In this document: piece after piece, positions 1 through 9,380 of the stretch
Position numbering within the stretch: the stretch's first letter is position 1
How the letters are laid out: every line of letters begins with the position of its first letter
NCBI RefSeq assembly: GCF_030518155.1
Contig: NZ_JAULRU010000583.1
Location: 156,964-220,963 of the forward strand
DNA from: Gilvimarinus gilvus
GTDB lineage: Bacteria; Pseudomonadota; Gammaproteobacteria; Pseudomonadales; Cellvibrionaceae
DNA length: 64,000 nt
Direction: 5' to 3'
Made by a program: the position numbers and the translations under genes
Notes under the pieces: generated by a model
Told to the model about the DNA's origin: nothing
Seen by the model: only the letters and a program-made list of their open reading frames with translations
Databases searched by the model: none

Positions 1-31
1 TCTTTAAGTCTACTCACTGGGATCGCTACGG

Positions 32-1456
32 ATGAAGCTTAGAATAATCGCCTTACTGATGTATTGCTCGATGTCTGCTTGTGCGCATCAGGAACATGCG
101 ACTGAACAGACCGTGCAGTTACCTGATGGGGCACAGTATCAGGGGGCACTGGTCGATGGTTTGCTGTCGGGCCCCGGCCAATTGCAATGGCCTAATGGCG
201 ACCAGTATCAGGGGCAATTCGCAAACGGGCTTATTTCAGGACAGGGCCGTCTTACTCTGGCCGATGGCGATGTATTTGAAGGCCACTTTGTCGAGGCAAA
301 ACTGCACGGCCAGGGGCGCTGGCAGGGCAGTGATGGTGCCAGTTACTCCGGCGGCTTTCAAAACGATGAATTTCATGGTGAAGGCGTCTATAAAAGCGAC
401 GACGGAGATGTTTATACTGGCGAGTTTGTCGACGGTGAGCTAACAGGTTTGGGGACCTATGAAAGCTCGGATGGCACCAGCTACGCCGGTGAGTTTCGTG
501 CCTGGCGCTATCACGGTGCGGGCGTATGGCAAGGTGAGGGGCAGCGCTATACCGGAGAATTTGAAGAGGGTTACTTTCACGGTTTTGGCGAACTGGTCAA
601 TACCGAAACCGGCGAGGTTGAAAAGTCGGGACAGTGGCGATGGGGGCGACAGCAGGCAAGCGCTGAGCAAAAGGCTGATAAAAAGCACCGCCGCGCCGAG
701 TTTGAGCAGGCGTTGCTGAATCAATCCGCACGCTTAGAGCAATCATTGAGTCAGGTTCACGCATCACGCCCGGGCGAGGTGGATATGTTTGCTTTGCTGG
801 TTGCCGGTGATGGTACCCAAACTGTTTTTGATTCCGAAGTGAGGGTGGTAGCAGAAAAGCTACAAGAGCGTTATGGGGTGCTGGAGCACCGCGTGATTTT
901 GTCTAACTTGCCCGATTCGGTGCAAGATTATCCGCTAGCGACGCGGCACAATATTCAGTCAACACTGACGCGTCTAAGCGAACTGATGCAGTTGGACGAA
1001 GATATCCTACTGATTTACATGACCAGCCATGGCTCGGACGACTTTGAATTTTCACTGAAGTCGCCGCAGCATAATTTTGTCGACATTGATTTACAGGATT
1101 GGCAAAGTTGGTTAAAAGAGTCACCGATTAAATGGCAGGTGGTCATGGTATCGGCATGCTATTCAGGCGGTGTAGTACCGGCTTTGGAGGGCGATACGGC
1201 CCTGGTAATGACGGCCGCCGCGGATGACAAAACCAGTTTTGGTTGTGGCGACAACGACACAATGACTTACTTTGGTCGGGCAATATTTGAGCAGTCTCTG
1301 GCCAAAGCACCGGGCCTGGTAGAGGCGTTTGACATGGCCAAAGAGCTTATTTCTGAGTGGGAGCAAGAGCAGGATTTTACCCCGTCCGAGCCGCAGATAT
1401 CGGCCGGGCAGGCGATGGTAGATAAGTTGTCGGACTGGGAGCAACGGCGACCTTAA
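32..1456 (+). CDS. MORN-repeat lipoprotein with C-terminal C13/caspase-like peptidase domain
   Basis: 474 aa. The N-terminus looks like a lipoprotein signal ending in a lipobox-like SMSAC, so the protein is probably envelope-anchored. Residues ~30-200 hold about seven MORN repeats of the YxGxFxxGxxxGxGxxxxxDG type. A short basic linker follows. Residues ~250-460 resemble peptidase family C13 (legumain-like, caspase fold): a hydrophobic strand ends in YMTSHGSDD (candidate catalytic His333), and VVMVSACYSGG carries candidate nucleophile Cys376. His and Cys each follow a predicted beta strand, as the clan CD dyad requires. MORN repeats often bind membranes or proteins and could target the protease; the substrate is unknown. 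The gene converges on the antiporter operon with a 4-nt overlap. Domain calls are strong; the biological role is open. Confidence 0.85.
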   Translation: MKLRIIALLMYCSMSACAHQEHATEQTVQLPDGAQYQGALVDGLLSGPGQLQWPNGDQYQGQFANGLISGQGRLTLADGDVFEGHFVEAKLHGQGRWQGSDGASYSGGFQNDEFHGEGVYKSDDGDVYTGEFVDGELTGLGTYESSDGTSYAGEFRAWRYHGAGVWQGEGQRYTGEFEEGYFHGFGELVNTETGEVEKSGQWRWGRQQASAEQKADKKHRRAEFEQALLNQSARLEQSLSQVHASRPGEVDMFALLVAGDGTQTVFDSEVRVVAEKLQERYGVLEHRVILSNLPDSVQDYPLATRHNIQSTLTRLSELMQLDEDILLIYMTSHGSDDFEFSLKSPQHNFVDIDLQDWQSWLKESPIKWQVVMVSACYSGGVVPALEGDTALVMTAAADDKTSFGCGDNDTMTYFGRAIFEQSLAKAPGLVEAFDMAKELISEWEQEQDFTPSEPQISAGQAMVDKLSDWEQRRP

Positions 1457-1469
1457 TCGTCGCCGTTTT
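1443..1469. terminator. Hairpin shared by two convergent gene ends
   Basis: A 9-bp perfect stem (AACGGCGAC / GTCGCCGTT) with a 7-nt loop spans the overlapping stop codons of the MORN-peptidase gene and mrpG. It is followed by a short T run on the plus strand. It may end transcription from both sides although it lies inside coding sequence. Confidence 0.5.
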
Positions 1470-1797
1470 GCTGCCAGGGAATATTGCGGGTGCGCTCTTC
1501 GCAGGCAATCTGGCGGTGTAACGCCGCTTTGCCGACAATGTGTGCACTGACCGGTGCGGTAATAAACAAGAACAGGGCAATCAGCAGCTCGTGCATACTT
1601 AGGGCATTATCACCTGCAGAAAAATAAATGATTGATCCAATGATCATGCCGCCCACACCTAGGGTGGTGGCTTTGGTGGGGCCATGCAGGCGCATAAAAA
1701 AATCTTGTAGGCGCGTCAAACCGAGCGACCCAACCAAGGCGAACAATGCCCCGAGCAGCAGAAAAAGCGAAATGATGACTTCCAGTAAAAAACTCAT
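1453..1797 (-). CDS. mrpG: Mrp/Mnh/Pha-type cation/proton antiporter subunit G
   Basis: 114 aa, normal for MnhG/PhaG. It begins with a hydrophobic helix (LLLGALFALVGSLGL), then the family signature LQDFFMRLHGPTKATTLGVGG and two more membrane segments. Subunit G is a small membrane component needed for assembly and activity of the multi-subunit Na+(K+)/H+ antiporter in the inner membrane. It is the last gene of the mrpABCDEFG operon, 6 nt after mrpF. Its 3' end overlaps the convergent MORN-peptidase gene by 4 nt. Confidence 0.95.
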   Translation of the reverse strand: MSFLLEVIISLFLLLGALFALVGSLGLTRLQDFFMRLHGPTKATTLGVGGMIIGSIIYFSAGDNALSMHELLIALFLFITAPVSAHIVGKAALHRQIACEERTRNIPWQQNGDD

Positions 1798-1803
1798 ATT
1801 ACC

Positions 1804-2073
1804 TCACTCAATAATGTCGCCGCGGAGCAAATACTTTGACAGGGCAACGGTGCCCACAAAGCCCATTACTGCGATTAACAGTGCCCCTTCAAAGTAGAGC
1901 GTTTTCTGCTCGTGCATGCCAAAAACAACCAGCAATGCAATGGCATTGATGTACATAGTGTCCAGGGCCAATATGCGATCTGGCAGTGAAGGGCCGATAC
2001 AAAGGCGCCATAAATTGAGCGCCAGCGCCAGGGCGATAATAAACATGGTGAGCTGAATTACGGATTGGAGCAT
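1804..2073 (-). CDS. mrpF: Mrp/Mnh/Pha-type antiporter subunit F
   Basis: 89 aa with three hydrophobic segments and the MnhF signature GPSLPDRILALDTMYINAIA. This is the small structural subunit of the antiporter membrane complex. Its start overlaps the end of mrpE by 16 nt, indicating translational coupling, and mrpG follows after 6 nt. Confidence 0.95.
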   Translation of the reverse strand: MLQSVIQLTMFIIALALALNLWRLCIGPSLPDRILALDTMYINAIALLVVFGMHEQKTLYFEGALLIAVMGFVGTVALSKYLLRGDIIE

Positions 2074-2570
2074 TCGAAAATCTCCTTAAGCGGGCGTTCG
2101 TAGCGCGATTTAATCTCGGCAATAGTAGCGTCAACGTCGGTGACATGCAGACCGTGAACGAGTAAATAGCCTTCGTTCATTTGTAGGTCCACAGAGACGG
2201 TGCCAGGGGTCAGCGAAATGGTATTGGCGAGCAACGTGATGGTGAAATCTTGTTTTAACTCGAGAGGAATACGCATAAACGCTGGCTGTAGCTTTTGTCT
2301 GGGTCCCATAATCAAAACCGCCACCTGTGCGTTGGCGACTACAATGTCCCACAGCACCAGCAGTAAAAAACGTATGGCGAGCCAGGGTTTGTTCATGACC
2401 ATTGATTGCGGCCAAAAGCTTTGGGTGAAAAAGGGAATGGCCCACGCTAGAAATCCCCCGAGTAACCACTGACCAAAGCCCAGACTATTGCTCATGACGA
2501 GCCAAACACCGAGCATAAACAGGCTTAACAATTTGTGAGGGAAGACCTTTTTGCGGGCAAAGCTAGTCAT
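2058..2570 (-). CDS. mrpE: Mrp/Mnh/Pha-type antiporter subunit E
   Basis: 170 aa. Two N-terminal membrane helices are followed by a cytoplasmic domain with the MnhE pattern: LLANTISLTPGTVSVDLQ, then a strand LLVHGLHVTDVD. Subunit E is required for antiporter assembly. The start overlaps mrpD by 8 nt and the 3' end overlaps mrpF by 16 nt, so the genes are translationally coupled. Confidence 0.95.
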   Translation of the reverse strand: MTSFARKKVFPHKLLSLFMLGVWLVMSNSLGFGQWLLGGFLAWAIPFFTQSFWPQSMVMNKPWLAIRFLLLVLWDIVVANAQVAVLIMGPRQKLQPAFMRIPLELKQDFTITLLANTISLTPGTVSVDLQMNEGYLLVHGLHVTDVDATIAEIKSRYERPLKEIFECSNP

Positions 2571-4086
2571 GGTGGACCCCCTCTATGGTCTGGTGATTGA
2601 GCACGGCATCAATATAAATCGACGGTTGCATGATTTGCTCAGCCAATGCATTGGTGTATTGCACCACGGGGCTCGCTGCGAAACTCAATACCAAGCTGGT
2701 GGCGAATAATGCCATCACAGCGCTCAGTGCCAGCTTGTCAGTTTTGCTGGCCTTAGTGGTGCGGCTTTCTGTACGCCAGAAAATTGTGCTGCCACTGCGG
2801 CTAAGCGCGGTTACCATGATCAGGCTTGATGCCAGCAACAGGAACCAAAGCCAGAAAGTTTGCTCGTCGGTAACCGTTGAGCGCATCAGCATAACTTTGC
2901 CAAGAAAACCCGATAACGGCGGCATACCAATAACGGCGGCCGAACCAATAAAAAACAACGTCCCTAACACCACTGGCTGTTTAACCCGTGGGCCAGTGAT
3001 AATGCGGTCGGAAGTGGCACCGCGTTGACGCATAATTATGTCGGCAAGCAAAAACAATGCGGCGCAGACCCACGTTGAGTGCATTAGATAATAAAGTGTT
3101 GCACTGAGCGCAGCGGTGCTGTGCATTGCTACCCCCGCCAGCATTGTTCCCACTGACACAATGACTAAATAAGCAATTTGTAAACGCAGCTCGCGCGCCG
3201 CCAAAGCGCCCGTAGCACCGAGGGCTAGAGTAATCAGAGCCAATGGCCACAACCAGGGTGTCGCGACATTGGCAACGACACCGGCTTCGTCGCCAAATAC
3301 CAGGCTATACATACGAATAATCGCGTAAATACCAATTTTAGTCATAATGCAAAACATCGCCGCTACAGGCGCAGCGGCCGCAGCGTAGGCTCGTGGTAAC
3401 CAAAAATACAAGGGAACCATGGCCGCTTTCAGGCCAAACACCACGAGCAAGATCAGCGCTGCTGCTTTCATAAGGGGCGCTTGTTCCGGGCTTGTGGCCG
3501 CCACTTTAACAGCCATGTCGGCCATATTCAGTGTGCCGGTTAAGCCGTACAGCAGTGCCGCCGCAATTAAGAATAAGCTGGAGCCTACTAAATTAAGCAG
3601 CACGTAGTGCAAGCCGGATTTTATCCGGGCGGCACCGCCACCGTGCAGCAGTAAGGTGTAAGAGGCGATGAGCAGTACTTCAAAAAATACGAACAGATTA
3701 AACAGGTCGCCGGTTAAAAATGCACCGTTGATACCCATCAATAAAAAATGCACCACACTGTGCAAGCTGTCGGTAGGTTTATCGTTATCGCGAACCGCAT
3801 ACCAGAGGCTGAAAAAGGCGAGACTGGCGGTAATAGTCACCATCAAGGCGCTGAGGCGATCCAATACCAGAACAATACCAAATGGCGGTGCCCAATTGCC
3901 CAGAGCGTAAACCAACATATCGCCACCAGCGGCGACGCTTAGCAAGTAAATAGCAGCAACAAGTTGAGCGCTGATACTGATAAAGCTAATGGCGCGCTGT
4001 ACCCGCGGGGGGCGCCCGGTGCCAAGCAACAATAAGATGCCGGTTACCAGTGGAATTAGAACAGGAGCGATGATCAGATGGTTCAC
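2563..4086 (-). CDS. mrpD: Mrp/Mnh/Pha-type antiporter subunit D (complex I ND2/ND4/ND5-like)
   Basis: 507 aa, about 14 membrane helices, and the proton_antipo_M fold shared with respiratory complex I antiporter subunits (NuoL/M/N). Diagnostic stretches are GDLFNLFVFFEVLLIASYTL and KAAMVPLYFWLPRAYAAAAA, with the charged residues in helices that form the ion path. This is one of two large proton-translocating subunits of the Mrp complex. It overlaps mrpC by 4 nt and mrpE by 8 nt in the same transcript. Confidence 0.96.
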   Translation of the reverse strand: MNHLIIAPVLIPLVTGILLLLGTGRPPRVQRAISFISISAQLVAAIYLLSVAAGGDMLVYALGNWAPPFGIVLVLDRLSALMVTITASLAFFSLWYAVRDNDKPTDSLHSVVHFLLMGINGAFLTGDLFNLFVFFEVLLIASYTLLLHGGGAARIKSGLHYVLLNLVGSSLFLIAAALLYGLTGTLNMADMAVKVAATSPEQAPLMKAAALILLVVFGLKAAMVPLYFWLPRAYAAAAAPVAAMFCIMTKIGIYAIIRMYSLVFGDEAGVVANVATPWLWPLALITLALGATGALAARELRLQIAYLVIVSVGTMLAGVAMHSTAALSATLYYLMHSTWVCAALFLLADIIMRQRGATSDRIITGPRVKQPVVLGTLFFIGSAAVIGMPPLSGFLGKVMLMRSTVTDEQTFWLWFLLLASSLIMVTALSRSGSTIFWRTESRTTKASKTDKLALSAVMALFATSLVLSFAASPVVQYTNALAEQIMQPSIYIDAVLNHQTIEGVHHD

Positions 4087-4424
4087 GACTTGACCTCCTC
4101 AACGCTGTTGCGGCCATCTACATGGTCATTGCCGAGCTCAGCGCGCGCCCGCAGTGCGAGCACAAGGACAAAGGCGGTCATAGCGAAGCTGATCACAATG
4201 GCCGTGAGCACCAACGCTTGAGGCAGAGGATCGGTATAACGTTCCCCTACACCAATAATGGTACTGGCACCGGGATTGAGTCGGCCAGACATAAAAATAA
4301 ACACATTGACCGCATAGGTTAGCAACGTCAGTCCCAAAATAATTGGGAATGTCCTGCCTCGCAATAGCAGGTACACCCCACAGCTGGTTAACAGTGCAAT
4401 GACAACGGAGATTAAAATTTCCAC
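4083..4424 (-). CDS. mrpC: Mrp/Mnh/Pha-type antiporter subunit C (NuoK-like)
   Basis: 113 aa with three membrane helices, similar to complex I NuoK. Family motifs include GVYLLLRGRTFPIILGLTLL and DPLPQALVLTAIVISFAMTA. It overlaps mrpA by 1 nt and mrpD by 4 nt, giving a tightly coupled A-C-D-E-F-G order. Confidence 0.96.
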   Translation of the reverse strand: MEILISVVIALLTSCGVYLLLRGRTFPIILGLTLLTYAVNVFIFMSGRLNPGASTIIGVGERYTDPLPQALVLTAIVISFAMTAFVLVLALRARAELGNDHVDGRNSVEEVKS

Positions 4425-7261
4425 TAGTTTTCTCCTTTGCTCAATTCGGCTTCAGTAAAAGATGTACTGGTGGAAGGCCGCGGGGAGTGAGTGGTTTGCG
4501 CCAACTTACCCAAGTGCGCCAGAATCAGCAGTGTGGCGCCGACCACCGTAATATAAACGCCAGTATCAAATGCCATGGCAGAGGCCAACTCAATCTCGCC
4601 AATGAGTGGAATATAGAAGTGGCCAAACGTGGAGGTTAAAAACGGATAACCAAAGAACCAGCTACCAACCCCAGTCAATACAGCAATCAATACGCCGGAA
4701 ACCGCCACACGGCGATAGCGCCAACGCAAACGTTGTTGCATCCACACGGTGCCGGAGGCAACGTACTGCAAAATCAAGGCAACGCTGGTCACCAGGCCTG
4801 CAATAAAGCCTCCGCCAGGGGCGTTATGACCGCGCAGGAAAATAAAGACCGAAACCAGAATTGCCAGCGGCAACAGGATACGCGCCATGACCGAGAGAAT
4901 AGGGGGGTGCGGTTCCTTGTCCCATAGCCGGCCATCGCCGTCCGCTTGCGGTAGGGGTAAGTGCAAGCCGTTTAGCATGGCGTAAATACCTACGGCAGCA
5001 ATCGCTAACACGGTGATTTCGCCCAAGGTATCGAAACCACGGAAATCTACCAAAATCACGTTGACGACATTAGCGCCACCGCCGCCGCTGACACTGTTGG
5101 CCAAGTAGAAGTCCGAAATTGTTTCGTAAGGTGTTGTCAGCATGGCGAATGTAATCAGTCCCATGCCCAAACCTGCCGCACTTGCCAGTAATATATCGCG
5201 GCCCACCCGTTTAGCGCCGGATTCATTCGGCGTCATCTGTGGCAAAAAGTACAGCGCCAGCATCAGCAAAACAATGGTGACGACTTCGACCGAAATTTGC
5301 GTGAGCGCGAGGTCGGGTGCCGAGTAGCGCACAAAAATAAGCGAAACGACTAAGCCCACTACGCTCATCAACAGCAGCGCGGCAAAGCGGTTATGGTGCA
5401 GCAATACGGTGCCCAGCGCTCCCACCGCCAGAATTATCGCTGCAAGTAAACTCACAGGTTCAAGCTCGGTCACTGACAGAGGTCCCATCCACTGCATATT
5501 GGGCAGCAGTGCATAGCCAATGGCGACCACCGCCGAGCCAATAAGCAGGGCCATATAGCGCTGGAGAGAATTGTTTTGAATAAAATCGGTAAACATTTGC
5601 GCAACGCGCACCGAGAACTGCACCCGGGATTCAAACAGTATTTTTTCATCATGCCGGAACTTGCGCTCGTAAAACGCGAACAGGCCCGAGCGCTGCTTGT
5701 ACATCAATAGGCCACCGGCCAGCGCCACAAAACTCATGATGAGCGGCAAGTTAAAACCGTGCCAAATGGCAATGTGGTAATCGGGCATTTCGTGGCCCAG
5801 TACCGCGCGACTCGCCGCTTCCAGAAACGGAGCAATGGTAAGGTTGGGCAGTATGCCCACCAACAGACATAGACCGACCAGTATTTCTACCGGTACCACC
5901 ATATAGCGCGGGGGTTCGTGTGGCGGGTACTTGGGTAAGTCTATAGGCTCACCGTTAAAGAAAACGTCGTGGATAAAGCGTACCGAGTAGGCTACGGAGA
6001 AAATCCCGGCCAGGGTCGCCATCAGCGGGAAAATCCAGCTGAACATGCCCATCGACTCTAAATGAAGTGCCTCGGAGAAGAACATTTCTTTGCTGAGAAA
6101 GCCATTCAGCAAGGGGACCCCGGCCATGGCCAGTGCCGCGACCATCGCCAACAGGGCTGTGTGCGGCATGTACTTCCACATCCCGTTAATCTTGCGCATG
6201 TCTCTGGTGCCGGTTTCGTGATCGATAATACCGGCGGCCATAAACAGTGAGGCTTTAAAAGTAGCGTGGTTAATAATGTGAAAAATTGCTGCCACTACGG
6301 CAAGATCGGTACTGAAGCCCAAAAGCATGGTAATTAGGCCTAAATGGCTGATCGTGGAGTACGCCAACAGCCCTTTAAGGTCGTGCTTGAACAGTGCGTT
6401 ATAGGCACCGAATAGCAAGGTTGCCATACCCGTAAAGGTTACTAAATAAAACCAGCCGTCGGTTCCCGCCAGTGCCGGATGCATACGCGCCAGTAAAAAT
6501 ACCCCGGCTTTAACCATGGTGGCCGAATGCAAGTAGGCGGAGACCGGAGTGGGGGCGCTCATGGCGTGGGGGAGCCAGAATTGGAAAGGAAACTGAGCTG
6601 ACTTGGTAAAGGCGCCGAGCAGCACCAACACCAATATCACAGGGTAGTTAGCGTGAGCTTTGATTTGTTCTGCCGCAGCGAAAATGGCGTCCAGTTCGAA
6701 GCTGCCGGCGATCCGCTCAATAAGCAGCGCCCCGGCCAGAAAACAAAGCCCGCCTGCGCCGGTAACCGCCAGGGCCATACGCGCACCCTTACGGGCATCA
6801 CTCTGGTGCGACCAATAGCCGATCAATAGGAAAGATACCAAACTGGTGATCTCCCAAAAGACGATCATCAGCAGTAAGTTGTTGGACAGGACAATGCCCA
6901 GCATGGCCATCATAAATAATTGCAAGAGGGCGTAGAGCTTACCCAGAGAGTCGCGCTCAGAGAGATAGTATCTGGCATACAGCACGACCAGTAGACCAAT
7001 GCCAACGATTAACAGCGCAAACATTAACCCCAGCCCATCCAGTCGCAAGCTGAGATTTAGGCCGATCTCGGGCAGCCAGGCGAAAAACACATGCTCGGTG
7101 TGACCTGAGAATACGGAACTGGCGCTGCCGAGAAGAATACCCAGTGCGCACAGCGGACCAAAGGCTGCCGAGTACGCACAAAGCGTGCGGCCAAAGCGCT
7201 CGGTAAATAGAGGTAGCAAGGCACCTGCCAGCGGCAGCAAAATAATGCTTAATAGTGTCAT
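4424..7261 (-). CDS. mrpA: Mrp/Mnh/Pha-type antiporter fused subunits A and B
   Basis: 945 aa, first gene of the operon. The N-terminal ~650 residues are the NuoL-like subunit A: FWEITSLVSFLLIGYW, and KSAQFPFQFWLPHAMSAPTP, a conserved antiporter signature. The MbhD-like/DUF4040 region follows (SAPDLALTQISVEVVTIVLL). The C-terminal ~130 residues are an MnhB domain, recognised by FLRGHNAPGGGFIAGL. No separate mrpB exists, so this is the proteobacterial PhaAB-type fusion. The complex exports Na+ or K+ in exchange for protons, supporting pH and salt homeostasis. The ion preferred cannot be read from sequence. Confidence 0.95.
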   Translation of the reverse strand: MTLLSIILLPLAGALLPLFTERFGRTLCAYSAAFGPLCALGILLGSASSVFSGHTEHVFFAWLPEIGLNLSLRLDGLGLMFALLIVGIGLLVVLYARYYLSERDSLGKLYALLQLFMMAMLGIVLSNNLLLMIVFWEITSLVSFLLIGYWSHQSDARKGARMALAVTGAGGLCFLAGALLIERIAGSFELDAIFAAAEQIKAHANYPVILVLVLLGAFTKSAQFPFQFWLPHAMSAPTPVSAYLHSATMVKAGVFLLARMHPALAGTDGWFYLVTFTGMATLLFGAYNALFKHDLKGLLAYSTISHLGLITMLLGFSTDLAVVAAIFHIINHATFKASLFMAAGIIDHETGTRDMRKINGMWKYMPHTALLAMVAALAMAGVPLLNGFLSKEMFFSEALHLESMGMFSWIFPLMATLAGIFSVAYSVRFIHDVFFNGEPIDLPKYPPHEPPRYMVVPVEILVGLCLLVGILPNLTIAPFLEAASRAVLGHEMPDYHIAIWHGFNLPLIMSFVALAGGLLMYKQRSGLFAFYERKFRHDEKILFESRVQFSVRVAQMFTDFIQNNSLQRYMALLIGSAVVAIGYALLPNMQWMGPLSVTELEPVSLLAAIILAVGALGTVLLHHNRFAALLLMSVVGLVVSLIFVRYSAPDLALTQISVEVVTIVLLMLALYFLPQMTPNESGAKRVGRDILLASAAGLGMGLITFAMLTTPYETISDFYLANSVSGGGGANVVNVILVDFRGFDTLGEITVLAIAAVGIYAMLNGLHLPLPQADGDGRLWDKEPHPPILSVMARILLPLAILVSVFIFLRGHNAPGGGFIAGLVTSVALILQYVASGTVWMQQRLRWRYRRVAVSGVLIAVLTGVGSWFFGYPFLTSTFGHFYIPLIGEIELASAMAFDTGVYITVVGATLLILAHLGKLAQTTHSPRPSTSTSFTEAELSKGEN

Positions 7262-7647
7262 GGTGTGTTAACACCCCTGTTATCAGATTTACCCGTTTGG
7301 AAATCCGGTGAATTCATTGTTATTAATCAGACAGGGTGGTCCAAAATAGAATTTACCACCGCCAGACCAGCCGGAGGATCTTGATAGTAGGGTTGGTAGG
7401 GGGCACAAACTGCCACGCGTGTTGCAGCCTGTGCAAGCTCAGCCCCGGTGCTGTTGTTGAGTCTAAACTTAATTGTAGTCGGCGCTATTGCCATAACATG
7501 CAAATCCCTGAATCTGCTCGCGTTTTGGAGCCGAGTGCATGGGACTTTATACACAAACTTGCCGCGAAGTGCCAGAGCTGCAGTGGCCTATAAGCAATAG
7601 TATAGGCGCCATTTGGTCAGCTATTGAGCTGTTGGGGTTTGGCTTGA
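7262..7647. other. Intergenic region, no gene recognised
   Basis: 386 nt between the mrp operon start and the DUF3833 gene end. It must contain the mrp promoter on the minus strand, but no convincing -35/-10 pair, terminator or small gene was identified. Confidence 0.6.
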
Positions 7648-8184
7648 TCAGTCTTTGAGTTTTTGGATGACCAGCTGGACACTGCCTACTTTGAATCCCC
7701 ACTTGCTCAGGGTGGACTCATTGATGACCACATGGTCGTTGACCTGCCACATCCAGTCATCCACATTGACAGCAATATCGCGGCCATTATAGTCGATCAA
7801 TAAGGTGTACTCGAGGTTCAGTGCATTGCCTTTATGTTCGCCTTTTCCTGTGCCCACTACGTCACCGGCTGTGGCGTTGAAGTGGTTTGCGCCGTTTGGT
7901 GTCAGCGTCCAGGTTCGATATTGGATTTCGCCGTCGTCGAATTCGAAACGTTCCTCCAGTGTTCCCACGCCGTCGCGCCACTGCGCGTCAATCGTAGCGT
8001 TGAAATGGCGAATGGCCTCTCCTGATCGATTTTTAACCACGCCATGAGCCAGAAGCTCGCCCTGGAAAAACGTTTCAGGGGTAAAGCTTGGAGTGCGCTC
8101 AGCGTAAGACTGTATGTCGGGCCCTGCACAGGCACTCAATAAAAAAGTTGAGAGCCACAAACCGGCTACACGTATTGCAGACAT
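7648..8184 (-). CDS. DUF3833 family lipoprotein
   Basis: 178 aa. A signal peptide with lipobox (LLSACAGPD) makes this a probable lipoprotein. The rest matches the DUF3833 pattern: TPETFFQGELLAHGVVKNRS near the N-terminus, then alternating beta strands including DGEIQYRTWTLTPNG and VDDWMWQVNDHVVIN. The fold is probably a lipocalin-like barrel; function is unknown. It lies 8 nt downstream of the phospholipase A gene on the same strand, so the two are probably co-transcribed and may share an envelope-lipid role (inference). Confidence 0.85.
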   Translation of the reverse strand: MSAIRVAGLWLSTFLLSACAGPDIQSYAERTPSFTPETFFQGELLAHGVVKNRSGEAIRHFNATIDAQWRDGVGTLEERFEFDDGEIQYRTWTLTPNGANHFNATAGDVVGTGKGEHKGNALNLEYTLLIDYNGRDIAVNVDDWMWQVNDHVVINESTLSKWGFKVGSVQLVIQKLKD

Positions 8185-8192
8185 GGCAACCT

Positions 8193-9281
8193 CTAGAAAA
8201 TGTCAGTAAAGGTAACACCCAGCCCTATGGAGCGCGTATGTGCGTTGTAATCGATCAGGCTGGCACCGTAACCATCAAATACTTTCATGTAGCCGCGCAC
8301 CGTTGAGGTTACTGGAAATGACCAGTTCAATTCCAAGGCGCCTTTGTTGGCGAAAGGGCGGCGCGTCATAAAGCTGATGATATGGTCATTACGAGTGTAA
8401 GCTCCGGTTAGTTCATATTGCCCGTAATAATCTTTTATGTCGGGGTTATCGTCCTTTTCGGCGTCTTCAGGCAGTCGGTACCACGGCGTAATCGCGAAGG
8501 CAAAGTGACCTCGTTCAAAAATACTGCGTGCTTTGACACGATTCCAGCTGCGCGACAAATCACCGGATTGACCATTGGACTGATGTGACAGAATGACTTG
8601 ATTGAGCACGTTCCGAAAACCAAAAATTTCCCATTCAGTGGTGGCAGAAAAAATCAGCTCGGGTTCGTGGTTGGTTTCGCGAAAGGGGCGAGAGATATCC
8701 GAGTTGTAGGCTTGCCAAAAAGAGTGGTTGGTATAGGCAACATAAAGATTGCCGTTATCGTGCAGCAGGTCCTGCGCGACCAATACTTTTATACTCAGTT
8801 GGAACTCAATTTCCGTATGCTGGAGGTCGGCCTCTTTGGCGAGAGCCTGTTCAAAGGGCGCTTGGTTTGGGTTTTGTGTATACACCGCGGGTAAGACATA
8901 GTTGCGATTGTGGGGTGTTAGCAAAAAGCGGTTTGCGCTGTTTATCGCCTCTATGGTCATCCGTTTATCCAGTGGGTCCGCCACTGGGGTTGCCTCGTCG
9001 TCGCTGGCCGGGCTATTTGCTTCGCGGGAGGCTGGTGGCGAGGGCTGAGTCGCAGTGTTAGTTTCGCGCTTTGGTTCTAGTATTTGTTGGCAGCCCTCAC
9101 GCAGCTTGGCCAGCGTCATATCGTCGTCGGCGGTTTGTACCATCTGGGTTAGGCAATCTAATTGCTCGACCTCAGGGTCTTTGGCTTTGGAGTCTGCGGG
9201 CTGAGCCAAGCCGGTGGTCGGCAAAATAGCGATAAGTGTCAGGCAAGCAAATCGCTTGAGGGTGCAGTGATGTCGTGACAT
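8193..9281 (-). CDS. pldA: Outer membrane phospholipase A
   Basis: 362 aa. A signal peptide (cleavage near GLAQ-PA) is followed by a low-complexity segment of ~90 residues, then the 12-strand OMPLA barrel. The catalytic signature SHQSNGQSGDLSRSWNR holds the His-Ser pair; FGRR/barrel-like strands and a terminal phenylalanine (VTFTDIF) fit outer-membrane insertion. PldA hydrolyses phospholipids that reach the outer leaflet, using Ca2+-dependent dimerisation. The N-terminal extension before the barrel is longer than in E. coli PldA (289 aa). It sits upstream of the DUF3833 lipoprotein and 99 nt after the NIT-like gene, all on the minus strand. Confidence 0.93.
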   Translation of the reverse strand: MSRHHCTLKRFACLTLIAILPTTGLAQPADSKAKDPEVEQLDCLTQMVQTADDDMTLAKLREGCQQILEPKRETNTATQPSPPASREANSPASDDEATPVADPLDKRMTIEAINSANRFLLTPHNRNYVLPAVYTQNPNQAPFEQALAKEADLQHTEIEFQLSIKVLVAQDLLHDNGNLYVAYTNHSFWQAYNSDISRPFRETNHEPELIFSATTEWEIFGFRNVLNQVILSHQSNGQSGDLSRSWNRVKARSIFERGHFAFAITPWYRLPEDAEKDDNPDIKDYYGQYELTGAYTRNDHIISFMTRRPFANKGALELNWSFPVTSTVRGYMKVFDGYGASLIDYNAHTRSIGLGVTFTDIF

Positions 9282-9380
9282 AGGCTTGGCAGTTTTCAGA
9301 AAAAGAAACCATTGTGCCGCAGCCCGGTGGCGACCGCTACCTTCGTTTTATGAATGCGAAGACGGTCGGGAGGCTCAAAA

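Noticed and set aside
7327..7593. Small ORFs on both strands in the gap before the mrp operon
   Set aside because: No recognisable protein pattern, no ribosome sites, and the two frames overlap each other.
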